This document shows positions 32,671-45,196 of a stretch of 64,000 nucleotides of DNA, in pieces. The position numbers and the translations under genes are program-made. The notes beneath the pieces were generated by a model. It did not search any database and was not told where the DNA came from. It saw only the letters and a program-made list of their open reading frames with translations. Numbering within the stretch: position 1 is the first letter of the stretch; every line of letters begins with the position of its first letter. The DNA is from Nymphaea colorata (taxonomy: Eukaryota; Streptophyta; Magnoliopsida; Nymphaeales; Nymphaeaceae), in assembly GCF_008831285.2 (NCBI RefSeq), contig NC_045141.1, positions 26,339,315 through 26,403,314 on the forward strand, in the 5' to 3' direction.

Positions 32671-34340
32671 CCTGCAATCGGTGGAAATCTCAGAGCTTTC
32701 CGTGATGAAGAAGACGATGAGAGGAACAAAAGCTTTGCAGAACACGGAAAGCCTCAGCGCCTTGTTAACCAGTCCCTTTTGAAGCAGGCTTGGGGACGAG
32801 CTTTGAAGACCTACACGGCAGCCGAAGTTGTCCGGTCGCCCACGAAGCTGCAGGACTGGAGGAGGGAGCTGCGATGAAGGAAGCAGCAAGGAGGAGGGCG
32901 GCGGCTGCGGCAGAAGCCGATGCTCACCATTCCAGCCGTAACGGGCATTTTCTTCGTCCAGGAAAGGAAAGTTGATCTGAAATTTCCGGAAATATGTGTG
33001 CGGAAATCGCCCAACGGACATTTTCTTCACCTCACGCTTAATGGGCAGGCAAAAAGAATTTCGATTTGCCCCAACGAACATTTTATTGTGGGCAGGGATT
33101 GTTTTTTTTCAAAGCGAATTTTATTTGATCGTTACAGGCTCCACATCAAAATAGTAAATAACTATTCAATTTAAATAATTTTAAAATGTTTTTTTAAATG
33201 TAAGAAATGGCATAAAACAGCGGCAAAAGAAACTTCTTTTTAATGTGAGTTTAAATTTTCATATTACATTCAATGCGTTAAGCTTATATTTTCCTTTCTT
33301 GCTAGCTGTCATGTGCGCTGAGAGGAGAAGGAAAGGGGCAAAGAAAAATCGAGGTTGTAATGCGGATGGCCATGAAAAACCATTATGCTCGCTGATGAGA
33401 GGATCGGTATTAAAAAGCAGGAAAATATGATTCTTGATTTTAAACATTGCATTGAGAACTGAAAAACCTTAGCCGATGAATCGAATTAAACAAAAATAAG
33501 TTAAGCAAAGTTCACAAGTATAATCAAATTTAAAAAAGAAATGTTTAAATCAAAATCAAGCCAGAAACGAGCCCTCAACAACCTAAACCTTGTTGAGGTT
33601 TTGAAGGAGAGTCTGGTGCCACTATATTGTTACCTGCTAGTGATATAGGTCACGTTATAAACATACATAGAATTAAGTTAATGTTGGATGAAATCGGTGA
33701 ATGGAGGATTTATTGAACGCTATTTGTTGAATGAATCATGGAATTTAGAAAATGTTGGATAAAATCATAAAAGTGAGTGAATTTATTGAACTTGTAACCA
33801 CTAGATCAAATAGGTGCTCCCATGTGTTGTTTAAATTAAAACAAGTAATGCCTTTTCTTTCATGTGCAACACATATAAGATATTAAATGTTTCATAATCT
33901 TTGATATAAAATTTTTAATAACATCTCATTAAATTTTATGTCGGTACAACAAATGACAGAGCAATGTCATCGTTCATTTCTGATTTTGGCGTGAGAAAAA
34001 AAAATGCATTTTGCTGTTTTTTTCTAAAAAAAAAATAGACATGATCTTATTGGATATTATGTACCGCCCTAAAACCTACGCTTAGCTATGCCTCCCTTCA
34101 CTCACTTTGTTTCGCTTTGTTGCACCAAACAACATTATATACTACCTAGAATTGCTGGCTAAAATTTGAAGATACACCCAAATCAATGAAATTGGGCAAA
34201 ACTTATATGCAAAAAAAGTGCATGGTAACACTAATAAGACCATGACAATAAATGAACCGAAAATTTGGGAAAACGTTTTACCATATTCATCCTTATATAT
34301 AAGAATTACAAAATGGCCCATATGCAGACCAAAATGATAA

Positions 34341-34421
34341 CGGTGACGGTGACGGCCAAATCACCGATATAGATCTATAACGGTGATTAACTTGGCCGAT
34401 ACTGTACTGTCACCGGTATAT
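34341..34421. repeat. Truncated ACCGGTGA motif cluster, unit II
   Basis: Only the right part of the cluster remains: GGTGACGGTGACGG, TCACCGATAT, TAACGGTGA and TCACCGGTATA. A further deletion of about 31 bp relative to units III and IV lies between two TCACCG motifs. Confidence 0.6.
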
Positions 34422-35428
34422 CTCCCTAAACCACAAGTAAAAGCAGGGCTTTGAGGCACTAGCACGCCTCAACTGCCTCTCTCTCTCTCTCTCTCTCTAA
34501 TGGGTTCCACCTAGCAGCAGCATCATATTTGGTTGGCACGTAAAACTAGTGACGGGAAAACCTCTCTATTTTCTGGCTTGTTGCTCACCTCTTCTGGCAA
34601 ACCTGAAAAGAAACATTTGAGAGAATATCATACCACATGAAGAAAGTTGTACAAACATGAAATAATTTCAGGTAGAACTTTTGGACAATATTATTTCCTG
34701 CATTCTCCAATATCCGAGCCTTGCCAAATGACACGCTAGACATCAAACAAGGACCAGGAAGAGGAAGAGGTGAATGATCTTATAAACATCACAATTCACA
34801 ACCAAACAATAGATCTGTGAAATTTTCAAAAATTTAGAAGCTATTGCTTTTCAGGTTTCTAAATGAAACGTAGGGAATAAAAGACAAAGTAGAACAAACC
34901 CAGTTACCATGTATTTCATGCTCTCCAACATCAACGATCAATCTGCATATACAATTGCAAGTATTGCCGTAGTCTGGTATTCTCTCACATGCAAACCTAT
35001 AAATACACCTCAAACCCATAAATACACCTTTAAATAAACAGAGGAATGTTATTGATTCATCTCCTAACGCATTAACAGTGCACAAAACCTTCCAAGGAAA
35101 AGTTGTGTATAAAAGCCACACAAAAAAAAAAAAAAATCAATTTCAGAAATGGACTTCAGGTTTTCATTTTATGTTATGCAAACTACAATACATACAAACA
35201 AGGAATCAAGATACCCGGCAATTCTTTCACAAAAAACATTTTCTCATTCTAAGTCCAATCAAACATGATAGATAGCCTCTCATTGCAAATTAATTGCTGC
35301 ACCTAGCCCAATAATGAGTGTCACAACAAGTTTCAGGTCATGCATTCGGAAATGCCCCAACTAATTTTCAAAACACGAATGTTATTTTTTTTTTTCTGCC
35401 CATACTTAAAAACATTCGTATTAGGATC

Positions 35429-35556
35429 CGACCCGGAATCAGCACTAGCACTTGAAGGGTGTTAACACTCGGCAACAATCATATGCAAAGACAGAAGTTT
35501 GTATTTGGAAGTCATCAAGGTCATGCTGCTGAGTGTTAACACCATTTCGGGTCAGA
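35429..35556. repeat. Hairpin-forming inverted repeat, unit II
   Basis: The arms GACCCGGAA/TTCGGGTC (outer) and GGTGTTAACACTC/GAGTGTTAACACC (inner) correspond to the unit I hairpin at 20,021-20,103. Confidence 0.65.
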
Positions 35557-37323
35557 TACCAATTTAAATTTCCTTAAGCAGGGGCAGAAAATGACATTCA
35601 GGTTTTCAAAAGTAGTTGGGGCATTTCTGAAGGCGTGACCTGAAACTATGAGTTTCATAGGGACCTCCAAAACTCATAGGAGCCTTCATGTGTTTGGCAA
35701 GACCTTTTTTCTTGTGTATACTTTTGAACCACCACTTTCATTAGTTGAGTTCACCTTCATCTGTGGCACCCTTTCAACTTGTTCATCCTCCTTCCCATGG
35801 CCAAGGCACCATCTTTCATAACATTGGAAGCAAACCTACTTCCTCCTCTCTTTGATTTGTCCAGATTCAATCGCTTGACTAATATGACTAATATCTGTTT
35901 GGTCGTGAAACATCTAATGCCTCATGCTGCATCATTGGTTTTGTGGACATGCCATTGTTTCGGTTTCATGTCTGCAACCTAACACTCATTCATTTACATT
36001 TCTCCTCATTGATTCTAAATAGTTCAAAATTCTCTAGCAGTTTAACAATTGTGGCTTGGCTGCCTATACTTTAATGCAAAGTTTCATCACGTAGGCCTCC
36101 CACTAAAGGAACCCATGCATCCAGGCACATATACCTCCCACTAAAGGAACCCATGCATCCAGGCACATATAATTTATTTCTGCAAATTCAGCCTGCCAGA
36201 TACTCCAAGACATGTCCTTTCTGCTTGAATTCAGATAGTTCAATATTCTAATCCAAGAAAGTTGAATGGCGCAGACCTCCTACTAAAGGAATCCATGCTT
36301 CCAAGCACATATAATTTATTTCTGCAAATTCAGTCTGCCAGATACTCTAAGACATGTCGTTCTGCTTGAATTTAGATAGTTCAATATTCCAAGAAAGTTG
36401 AATGGCCAAATCAAACAAATAAAGCATCAATAGACTGTTGCAACCTTGTAGGCGGACAAACTACTTATACCATCTAATGAGTCAGTCCATCCAAACTAAA
36501 ATTTCCTGGCAGTATGGGTACTGCTCAGCCCAAAAGATACAGCTGAGTGAAATCCCTCCTTGGGCATCTTAATGTAGGGAGTATCATTGGGGTGACAGAA
36601 GTAGGCTTGCTGGCTACCCATTTGTTGAGCTTGTGAATAAGGTGCTTGAGAACGATGAGGACGAGGACCACATACTTGTGCATCTGCGGTTGTACGCTTG
36701 TGGATTTCTAGATGCCAAGCTCCCATCATTGGCTTCAAGTATTTTCAACAGTAGAATATATATGATATTGGATGCTACATTTCAAGCCCTATTGTGTTCG
36801 GTTTTTCAGAAGCACAATACATGGTTTATTAAAAAATGGACATGGTGCACCTTTAATCAATCTTTCTTCGCTTGAAGAAAGACATGGGAACTTGAAAAAC
36901 AAGAACGCATTTTCAATTATCATCCAAAAGAGGAACATGGAATGATCTTGTTATGCCAACACATAAGCATTAACTTTCAAAAAATAGTAAAATACGATAT
37001 AAGGAGAGAATAGCAAGGAACTTTGCAGTCAACCAAAGTTATATTACCTTTAGCAAAGTACGGACGGAGGAAGAACTTTGTATGGGTACATTATTCCATT
37101 GGGTTCTAACAGCTTCTTTATGGAACCCATGAATTGAACCTCAAATGCACAAAAAGAATTAGGAAATAAGAAGAAAAATGCAAAAAAATGTACGATATAT
37201 GCAAGACTGCCACATCCATCAGCACACAAATGGACATAATTTTTCTTAAGATTGATTAAGAAATGCAAATTCTGAGAAATTCAGAAATAGCAGAACAAGC
37301 AAGCCTTCATGTTTTAAATAAAC

Positions 37324-37505
37324 TCCAGTTGATTGGAGGTCCATCAGGTCTGCCATAAAGCAGCCGATCCAAGCTCCCATGGAAGTCTCTCAAAAAACCA
37401 GAATTCAATGATCAGAGCCTTCACGTGCATGAAATCCAATCTGTTTACAAATATGAAGATGTTGCAAAGATGCAATCTTGTTAATCTCGCTTATGAATTC
37501 CTTAC
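37324..37505 (-). pseudogene. Receptor-like kinase relic, unit II
   Basis: On the minus strand the frames read KEFISEINKIASLQHLHIC and QIGFHAREGSDH, then a break and GSLDRLLYGRPDGPPINW, where similarity ends. It is the same fragment as at 12,093-12,320 but shorter on the 3' side and in the opposite orientation. It is not functional. Confidence 0.72.
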
Positions 37506-38760
37506 AGTAACCCTACTGGCACATATCAAATAAGCGTGACTAACAGGAAAATAATCCATTAAGCCAGAAAAAGAGGACAAACAGCAAAGCAAAAGAACCC
37601 CAGATTTTTGAGTAGTCGAAAAATAGGTTCTTTTCTGGATGGCGGGTCCTAATCCTCTCATTCACCTGGAAGCTTAATATACATATAAAAATGTGAATTA
37701 GTGTCCACAGCTATATAACTTTTGTTGCTCCATTTGGTACTATGATTCCTTTGTTAAGCTGATAGATACTTAAAAGTGGTTGAATGCTAATTATATGATT
37801 ATGGGCTTCGGCCTTCAAATACTTCTTCCAAGGTGACAAGTATTAAGGACTACCGCAACATTACACCCCTTGTACCAAAGCAGACAAGAATAGATGGATG
37901 ATGTCCCTTTGAACGTGGGTCAGTGCATGGATGAACATGTTTGCACACAAGGGTGTGTATGCATTGTGAAGTCGACAATCAATAAAATCACTCTCTCTTC
38001 TCTCGTTTTCCTCTTTCTCTCTGTTTCTCTTCTTTCCCAAAACTTTATTAGCCCCTAATTTGCAACCGCACTGGGAAGAACATACTGCGAAAACAAAAAA
38101 AATAGACTAAGATAAAAATACGTGATCACAGTATCACAATACAAAAGAATACCAGTGAAGATCAGCAACTGTCGTCTTCTTGCAAGCTCATCATTGTGCT
38201 TTTCAACAAGATAAGCAAGTCAGTGAAATATTTTTTTACCTTTCTTGGAAAGAACACAGAAATTTCTTTAGAGCAAATGAATGTAATACATAATTTGACA
38301 ACAGAACATGTGAAATTCTTGAACAACCTGGAAAAATGCTCAGAAGCAGAAATTTTAGAACAAATGATAAAAACGAACAAACTGAAGATGAGTTTAGCGT
38401 ATCTGCAAAAGTGATCGACTTGTCACGATCGACGCTCACAGAGACAAGCGACGGCAAAACTCCAGATGGGTATAGCATATCTGCAAAAGGAACCATTGAA
38501 TAGTGAAGAAGAAGAAATATCGATGCATATACAGAGAGAGAGACCGACACAGTGGATCTTGGTAAGTCGACAATGGAGAAGGATCAATGGGCAGCTTTTC
38601 GTCGGAAGGCAGGCAACACCGGAGAGGTCGTGCAAAAGAGGCTGCGAGAAATCAGGTTGGGCGGAAAAGTTTCGACTTCCTGGCGCTACTCGACGATCGC
38701 CAGAGCTATCCGAACGGCACTGGCATCCCTTGTAACTGTGGCTCTGTTCTTTATAAGCTG
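37506..38760. repeat. Segment between kinase relic and block B1, no gene recognised
   Basis: This occurs identically, or nearly so, at 51.09-52.33 kb, and its first 0.25 kb in unit IV. It is absent from this position in unit I. A plus-strand frame at 38196-38414 (ISKSVKYFFTFLGKNTEISL and onward) is helix-like and the same in both copies, but the DNA around it is equally conserved. I assign no function. Confidence 0.6.
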
Positions 38761-41700
38761 CTGCAGCAACTCCATCGCCCCCAACAGAACTATAACATCT
38801 CTGCTTCCATCAAGTTGATTGCAGGTCCTTCTGCCCATCAGATCTGGGCCTGTTGCTGGGGTTTTCGCATGGGCTGTTCCAAGACATCTGCCAAAACATG
38901 AACCCTGGTCTCCTTGATAATGTCTTGTGTCTGAGGTGGTTCCATACACATTGATTTAGATCATGCAATTGCTTCCCCCTCCCCATTTCCTCGCAAGCAA
39001 CCCTGCGCTGCTCCATTGAATGACTTCAATAGTTCTCTGTTGAGTCTCTTTGGTCATGGTGAGTGGAGATTGGAACCTGTGTTTGTTTTACAGATCTTCT
39101 CAAACAATGTGAGGGTAGCCCATCATAGTGTGGCCCACTGGAATGAATATGTAATATGGAAAAATCTTTTCCCCTCCTTACAATTTCCACAGCCGCTTCC
39201 ATTCCTCCAATACTAATTGTGTAGTTACCCTTTCTGGCACTGAGAACAATGTCTTTGTTAAAAGTGAGAACAACGTCTTGGTTAAAAGGTAGTTCCACTG
39301 GGGCAACACCTGCCATCGATAGTTCTTGAATTTTCTGGCAATTTCAATCAACGTTAGTCTAACCTTGAAATTAACTTCCAAGTCCTCATTAGATGCATGG
39401 ATCATCAACAAGGTGTGCCTCAGGTTAAGAAAGGTGCTCATCATGATGGCTGAGCAATCTCTTCACTTTTCTCTTTGGAAGACTCCATGACAATTCATCA
39501 TTTCTTTCAAGCTACCATGACAGCTGCAAAGATCTTCAGGTGCAACCTTCCCTAAAAGCATAAAGCTTGGGGTATATTGATGCAACACTACTAGCAGGGA
39601 TTTGACTCTCGGTCTTTTTTCTTTACCCACAAGCAGGTTTTAGAAAAATGATAGCCAATTGTAGCATCTTTAGAGAGTTCAGTCTGCCCCATTGGAACGA
39701 CTTTGTCTCCCATGGTTCTAGCTACGGCTAACAAGCTCTTGATTACCCATCTTCTCCAAACTTGCTGCTCCATTCCTGCCATCAATGACATTGAGTCTCC
39801 TAGTTTTTGCAGGACGTACTAACTCGGCAATCCTGTGTACTGCCATAGTCGCAAGCCATGTAACTGCAGCTCTCTGTATGCCTTCAACGAGAATAGTGCA
39901 CCCTCTGTATGCCTTCAACTAGAATAGTGCACCGATCCACTTTGCTTGTTCTTGCTCATCTAATAGTCGACCCACTACCCTTTTTTTGAACCCTTTTTTT
40001 GAACTCATTTGTAGACACTCTGAATGGAAAGGCAATCACAATTTCACCTCCTTCCAAGAAAAAAGACTCGGCCAGCAACTCTAACCATTAACTTGCCAAC
40101 ATCAAGAGATGCTTCCATAGGACTCCTACTCACTAGGCCGCCTGCAGCCTTGCACCACCTTAACATCGGCACATATACATCGATTCCATAAACACGCTGG
40201 TTAGGTGGTCGGAGACAAGTGATCTTTCTAAACCCCATAGTGTCAACATCCTCCTTTGGCTTCTCGACAATTAAGACTGCTGCTTCACTTGTATAGTTGT
40301 ATGGTAGGGTTTGGCAGAACTTGGGCACAGCAACGTCCGGGGAATTGCAATCGACTTCCAACAATCCCTGAAACTACACCAAACCACCAATTGCCATTGT
40401 CTAGCCTTCGAGGCCAACTACATCGGCAAGGACTCTTCTCCAGGCCAAACTGGTCAGACAATGACTCCATCTGGGCAGCACAACCTCTGACTTTTTTGCA
40501 CCTAGAAAAGCAAGAGGCAGAGCTGCCACCTTAGCCATAGCCCAAAACTCGCGAGGTTGTTGAACTAGTCATCGTCTTCCTTAGCATGGTTAGGACTCCA
40601 AGATTCAGGACTAGGCACACCATACAGCTCAGTCCCAATTTGTAGTAGAAAATAGCCATGATTCTGCCAAACCCAATTGTGTAGTTACCCTTTCTGGCAC
40701 TGAGAACAATGTCTTTGTTAAAAGTGAGAACAACGTCTTCGTTAAAAGGTAGTTCCACTGGGGCAACACCTGCCATCGATAGTTCTTGAATTTTCTGGCA
40801 ATTTCAATCAACGTTAGTCTAACCTTGAAATTAACTTTCAAGTCCTCGTTAGATGCATGGATCATCAACAAGGTGTGCCTCAGGTTAAGAAAGGTGCTCA
40901 TCATGACGGCTGAGCAATCTCTTCACTTTTCTCTTTGGAAGACTCCATGACAATTCATCATTTCTTTCAAGCTACCATGACAGCTGCAAAGATCTTCAGG
41001 TGCAACCTTGCCTAAAAGCATAAAGCTTGGGGTATATAGATGCAACACTCCTAGCAGGGATGTGACTCTCGGTCTTTTTTCTCTACCCACAAGCAGGTTT
41101 TAGAAAAATGATAGCCAATTGTAGTATCTTTAGAGAGTTCAGTCTGCCCCATTGGAACGACTTTGTCTCCCATGGTTCTAGCTACGGCTAACAAGCTCTT
41201 GATTACCCATCTTCTCCAAACTTGCTGCTCCATTCCTGCAGGACGTACTAACTCGGCAATCCTGTGTACTGCCATAGTCGCAAGCCATGTAACTGCAGCT
41301 CTCTGTATGCCTTCAACAGTGCACCGATCCACTTTGCTTGTTCTTGCTCATCTAATAGTCGACCCACTACCCTTTTTTTGAACTCATTTGTAGACACTCT
41401 GAATGGAAAGGCAATCACAATTTCACCTCCTTCCAAGAAAAAAGACTCGGCCAGCAACTCTAACCATTAACTTGCCAACATCAAGAGATGCTTCCATAGG
41501 ACTCCTACTCACTAGGCCGCCTGCAGCCTTGCACCACCTTAACATCGGCACATATACATCAATTCCATAAACACGCTGGTTAGGTGGTCGGAGACAAGTG
41601 ATCTTTCTAAACCCCATAGTGTCAACATCCTCCTTTGGCTTCTCGACAATTAAGACTGCTGCTTCACTTGTATAGTTGTATGGTAGGGTTTGGCAGAACT

Positions 41701-42240
41701 TGGGCCCAGCAACGTCCGGGGAATTGCAATCGACTTCCAACAATCCCTGAAACTACACCAAACCACCAATTGCCATTGTCTAGCCTTCGAGGCCAACTAC
41801 ATCGGCAAGGACTCTTCTCCAGTCCAAACTGGTCAGACAATGACTCCATCTGGGCGGCACAACCTCTGACTTTTTTGCTCCTAGAAAAGCAAGAGGCAGA
41901 GCTGCCACCTTAGCCATAGCCCAAAACTCGCGAGGTTGTTGAACTAGTCATCGTCTTCCCTAGCATGGTTAGGACTCCAAGATTCAGGACTAGGCACACC
42001 ATACAGCTCAGTCCCAATTTGTAGTAGAAAATAGCCATGATGAATTTCATCTTATGGCATAAGCGGCCCGTGGAGGATCGACTGAGACATCCAGCTGCCT
42101 TTTGGTATGCTCTTAGCCACCGCCAACAAGGGTCACCCATTCCAACCCAATAACACACGCACGCTCAGCCCTAATCCCAATTAGGGTCCTCCCTCGCCAA
42201 AGGGCCAGACTCTCAATGTTGGTGGTTTTAGGAATAAAAA
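38761..42240 (-). repeat. Block B1, with nested 1.45-kb tandem duplication
   Basis: This is a copy of block B in the same orientation as B0 and B2. It holds two copies of its right-hand part (39,215-40,662 and 40,675-42,041). Each carries an empty copia target (AAGAA at 40056-40060 and 41435-41439). Minus-strand frames such as 40044-40364 and 41423-41743 are duplicates of one another with no recognisable domain. Confidence 0.8.
39215..42041. repeat. Nested tandem duplication (1448 + 1367 bp) with 12-nt filler
   Basis: Copy 1 starts AATTGTGTAGTTACCC and ends GTAGTAGAAAATAGCCATGA plus T. A 12-nt insert TCTGCCAAACCC (40663-40674) follows, then copy 2 starts at the same AATTGTG. Copy 2 is 1367 bp, the same length as the single copy in unit III (52788-54154). 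Confidence 0.88.
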
Positions 42241-42315
42241 CACACCAAGAAAATGAAGAAACAATCCTACATTCACTAGCTAAGTTGAACCCTATGCTTA
42301 TTAACTACCAGACCT

Positions 42316-42319
<4 letters not shown>

Positions 42320-42366
<47 letters not shown>

Positions 42367-42379
42367 CAAAAAAAAAAAA
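42320..42379. repeat. Compound microsatellite (CT)n(AC)n(A)n, unit II
   Basis: Same locus as 28,919, with CT passing directly to CA and a CCC before the A run, as in unit III. Confidence 0.92.
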
Positions 42380-44911
42380 ATCAACAAAGCAAGCAATAGT
42401 ACAAAGTTTACAAACATTTCCACTAATGCCTACAAGGTTAATGAGAAAGATTCCGCTTGAATACTACACAATGTTGCAGATTCTACCTAAGAGGCAATAG
42501 AAGTAATTTACGTATTCTTTTGCCATGCCCTGGCAAGGGCAACAAAAATTTGGTGTGGTTTTTATGTTAAATCTCTTTAAAATGATATTTGAAAAAAAAA
42601 ACAATGACAACCATACACCAAATTTTAAATTTATAACCAAAGAAAAACAAGTGCCAAGTCCATATCGAATATGGGGGAACAAACATATACTAACAAACAT
42701 AGACTAAGATGGACTCAAATATGCACAATTCTCTGGATGCCAAACATATATTAAGATAGACCAAAAATGCAAGATTGTCTGGTTGCATCTGCCCTTTAAT
42801 TCCTCCAGGTGATCACAAACTTGGAAACAAATAAGACTTGGAAAAAAATAAAATAACTCTAAGATAGACTAATAAACGCCTTAATTAGCCCCTAAAGATA
42901 TACATCAAATGGAAAATAGTGGTCTAATGCATAAGTTGTCTAATGCATACACTAGCAATCACAAATTGAGGTAAAAGACAAACTAATTGATTACTAGAAA
43001 CTTGTCCGGTTGCTGCAAGCAATCTAATTTCTGCACATATATGTAATTTTCTCATAAATGTATAGCAAAAATTCAATGTTTTCAATATAAATTTGCAACC
43101 ACTGAGTCAAATCAGATTCCTTACAAAAAAATAAGCTAAACCCAAGAGATAAAAGGTCTTGGGAAGCAAAACAAATCAATTATCAAAGGTCACCCAAAAA
43201 TCCACAATTTTGGAATAGAATTTTACAGCAACAACAACTCTATCTCTGCAGGTTAGGAGATTTCTGGTGTGTGGTTTTCAAGCTCTCAAACGTACAGGCA
43301 AAAAGTTGGTTTTCTACAAAGTTATGACAAGCCAATGAACAAAAAACACAAACAAACAATTGTTTACCTATCTTTATGCAAGTCACTATCTAGCTAAAAC
43401 AACGATAGGAAATTTATTACACTCGATATGAATGGAATATGTTTGAGGGGTAGCAGTTTTGGTAACAAGAAAACGACATCTTTCAAGAACAAAGAGGGGT
43501 TGGGAGTTCCTCATAGGTCCAATAAGCTAGGAAACATAACAAAGATGTCAAGTTTTTATTTTGAAACAGCTCATAAATCATTGATTTAAATCATAAGCTT
43601 GAGTGCTCGTTGTGCAAATGATATGCACTTCATTTACCCTCAATATCGTACAAGCATTAGGATTCGTTTCGCATCAATGTTGTTGAATATCTAGAAATGA
43701 AAATTTTTAAATTTCCAAAATATGAACATAAAGGAATCATCCTCAACATCTTAGAAAGTCAAAAAGAGGAATGGCTATTGACTCAAGACTCGCACATCCA
43801 CAAAAGACTGTCACATTCAATTCGTAGTGAGTTCAGCCTTCATGCCATTCATATCTTGACAGGCACCTTTTCTTGCTTTTTTTTTCCTTTTTTTTTTTGC
43901 AATCGGCTTTTTGCCGTTTCTTTTTTTTTTTCATTTTTGCATTTGATTTTTTTTATTTAGGCCGACCTTCACCTTTGAGGGAATCTCTCACCACCCCAAA
44001 GGCTACTACGGAGCTCCACCACTTTAGTGGTTATGTGTAGCTTTTTCATGTATCCAACTCGTTTCACCTTGCGGGTTTTCAACATGTCAAAAGTTCATAG
44101 GTCTTCATCTTCGCGGCATAGACATAAATCACCTTTATGCCTACCCGGTACTCTCGATTACTGACCTAGAGGAACAACCACATGAGCTCCGAGCCCATCT
44201 CTCAACTCTCATTTTGCTACCTGCCAAGATTTTAAAAGGCATTATGGCTTCTCTCCTAGGATATTTTCCCGATAAATCTTTGCAGAGGCTTGATCACTTA
44301 AGTCAATAGCCTTTCATAGTCTTGACTTTCTCAGCTTCATAGAATTTTTCTTCACTGCTCATATCTAGGATCTTTTCAAATTTCCTCTTCTAATGATTCA
44401 CAACAAAAACTTGAATTTTTTTCCTTCTACTCGAGGAGGTATTAAGAATAACATGAAGGTATATCATTATGTGAGAAAACTTTTTAAAAATGCTTTTAGG
44501 TAAAACTAAAAATTTTCATTTGTCAAAAAGTTCTTGACATCAAATGGTACATCACCTACAAGTAAAAACTCTCGTCTGCCAAAAGACACGAGCGTTTATG
44601 AAACCAGCTGGATTTGTTGGGTAGAAGAATGAACTACATCAGCTCTCCTACAAAAGTAGGGACTACACAAAAATGTTGGTTTGAGGGTGAAGAGTTCTCA
44701 TAAGTGTCAGGTCCTCAATTAATTGGAAGTTTCAAACAATTGGGTAAAGCACATTCTCTCCCTAAACAAACGACTAGGTTTAGATTGCACAAAAGCTTGG
44801 CCCATCGACAACTTGTGGCTTCCATAATTTCACCAACAGTTGGTGAACACCATACTTATGAACCAACAAAAAAGTTGTCTCCACAATCAGCAAATCAAAG
44901 CCCAAACCAGA

Positions 44912-44923
44912 GCTCTGATACCA
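44912..44923 (-). promoter_or_regulatory. Orphan primer-binding-site match, block A2
   Basis: Same TGGTATCAGAGC remnant as in A1, in the same context. Confidence 0.5.
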
Positions 44924-45086
44924 TAAAAATGTGTAAACCTACAATGAAACTCAATCAAAGGCACTAATGCCAATCCACTTCTAATACAGAGACAAACTTC
45001 CAGCTACAGTTGCAGTATCAGAGTTTGAAGACCGTGAGGAGAACGTAAAACAGAACTTGAAACAAGAGAACGTATCAAGTGTGCAG

Positions 45087-45196
45087 CCAAGCTCCTAACC
45101 GCACCTTCAATGTGAAAATTTCTCATAAAATTACTCAATTTCCAAGCTCCTAACCGCACCTTCAATGTGAAAATTTCTCATAAAATTACTCAATTT
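45087..45196. repeat. 55-bp tandem duplication, block A2
   Basis: Same duplicated unit as at 32035-32144, with the two copies at 45087-45141 and 45142-45196. Confidence 0.9.

Larger units (their letters stand above)
18650..34340. repeat. Tandem array unit I (C0-B0-A1), interrupted by copia
   Basis: The order of landmarks (CACTA-like motif cluster, hairpin, block B, compound microsatellite, PBS-like site, 55-bp duplication) is the same as in units II and III. Without the 5.17-kb copia insertion the unit is about 10.5 kb. Block C0 lacks the 37.3-38.7 kb segment of unit II. It keeps instead sequence near 21,300-21,540 that also occurs, inverted, in the 9-12 kb arm. C0 and B0 are visibly more diverged from units II-IV than those are from each other, while A1 is nearly identical to A2 and A3. 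Confidence 0.85.
28801..34340. repeat. Block A1, no gene recognised
   Basis: This block recurs nearly unchanged at 42.24-47.36 and 54.35-59.86 kb. It contains a compound microsatellite, long T-rich tracts near 30,480-30,560, a PBS-like site, a C tract (31,880-31,893), a 55-bp tandem duplication and a GA run (32,636-32,664). Open frames such as 30302-30553, 31311-31574 and 32462-32677 are the same in other copies, but this reflects overall near-identity. No domain is recognisable. Confidence 0.75.
34341..37323. repeat. Block C1, no gene recognised
   Basis: This is a direct copy of C2 and C3. It keeps about 46 bp near 36,576 and about 10 bp near 37,640 that C2 and C3 both lack, and has a private 38-bp tandem duplication at about 36,095-36,170. 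A larger imperfect duplication (36,130-36,400) is single in C0. Confidence 0.75.
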
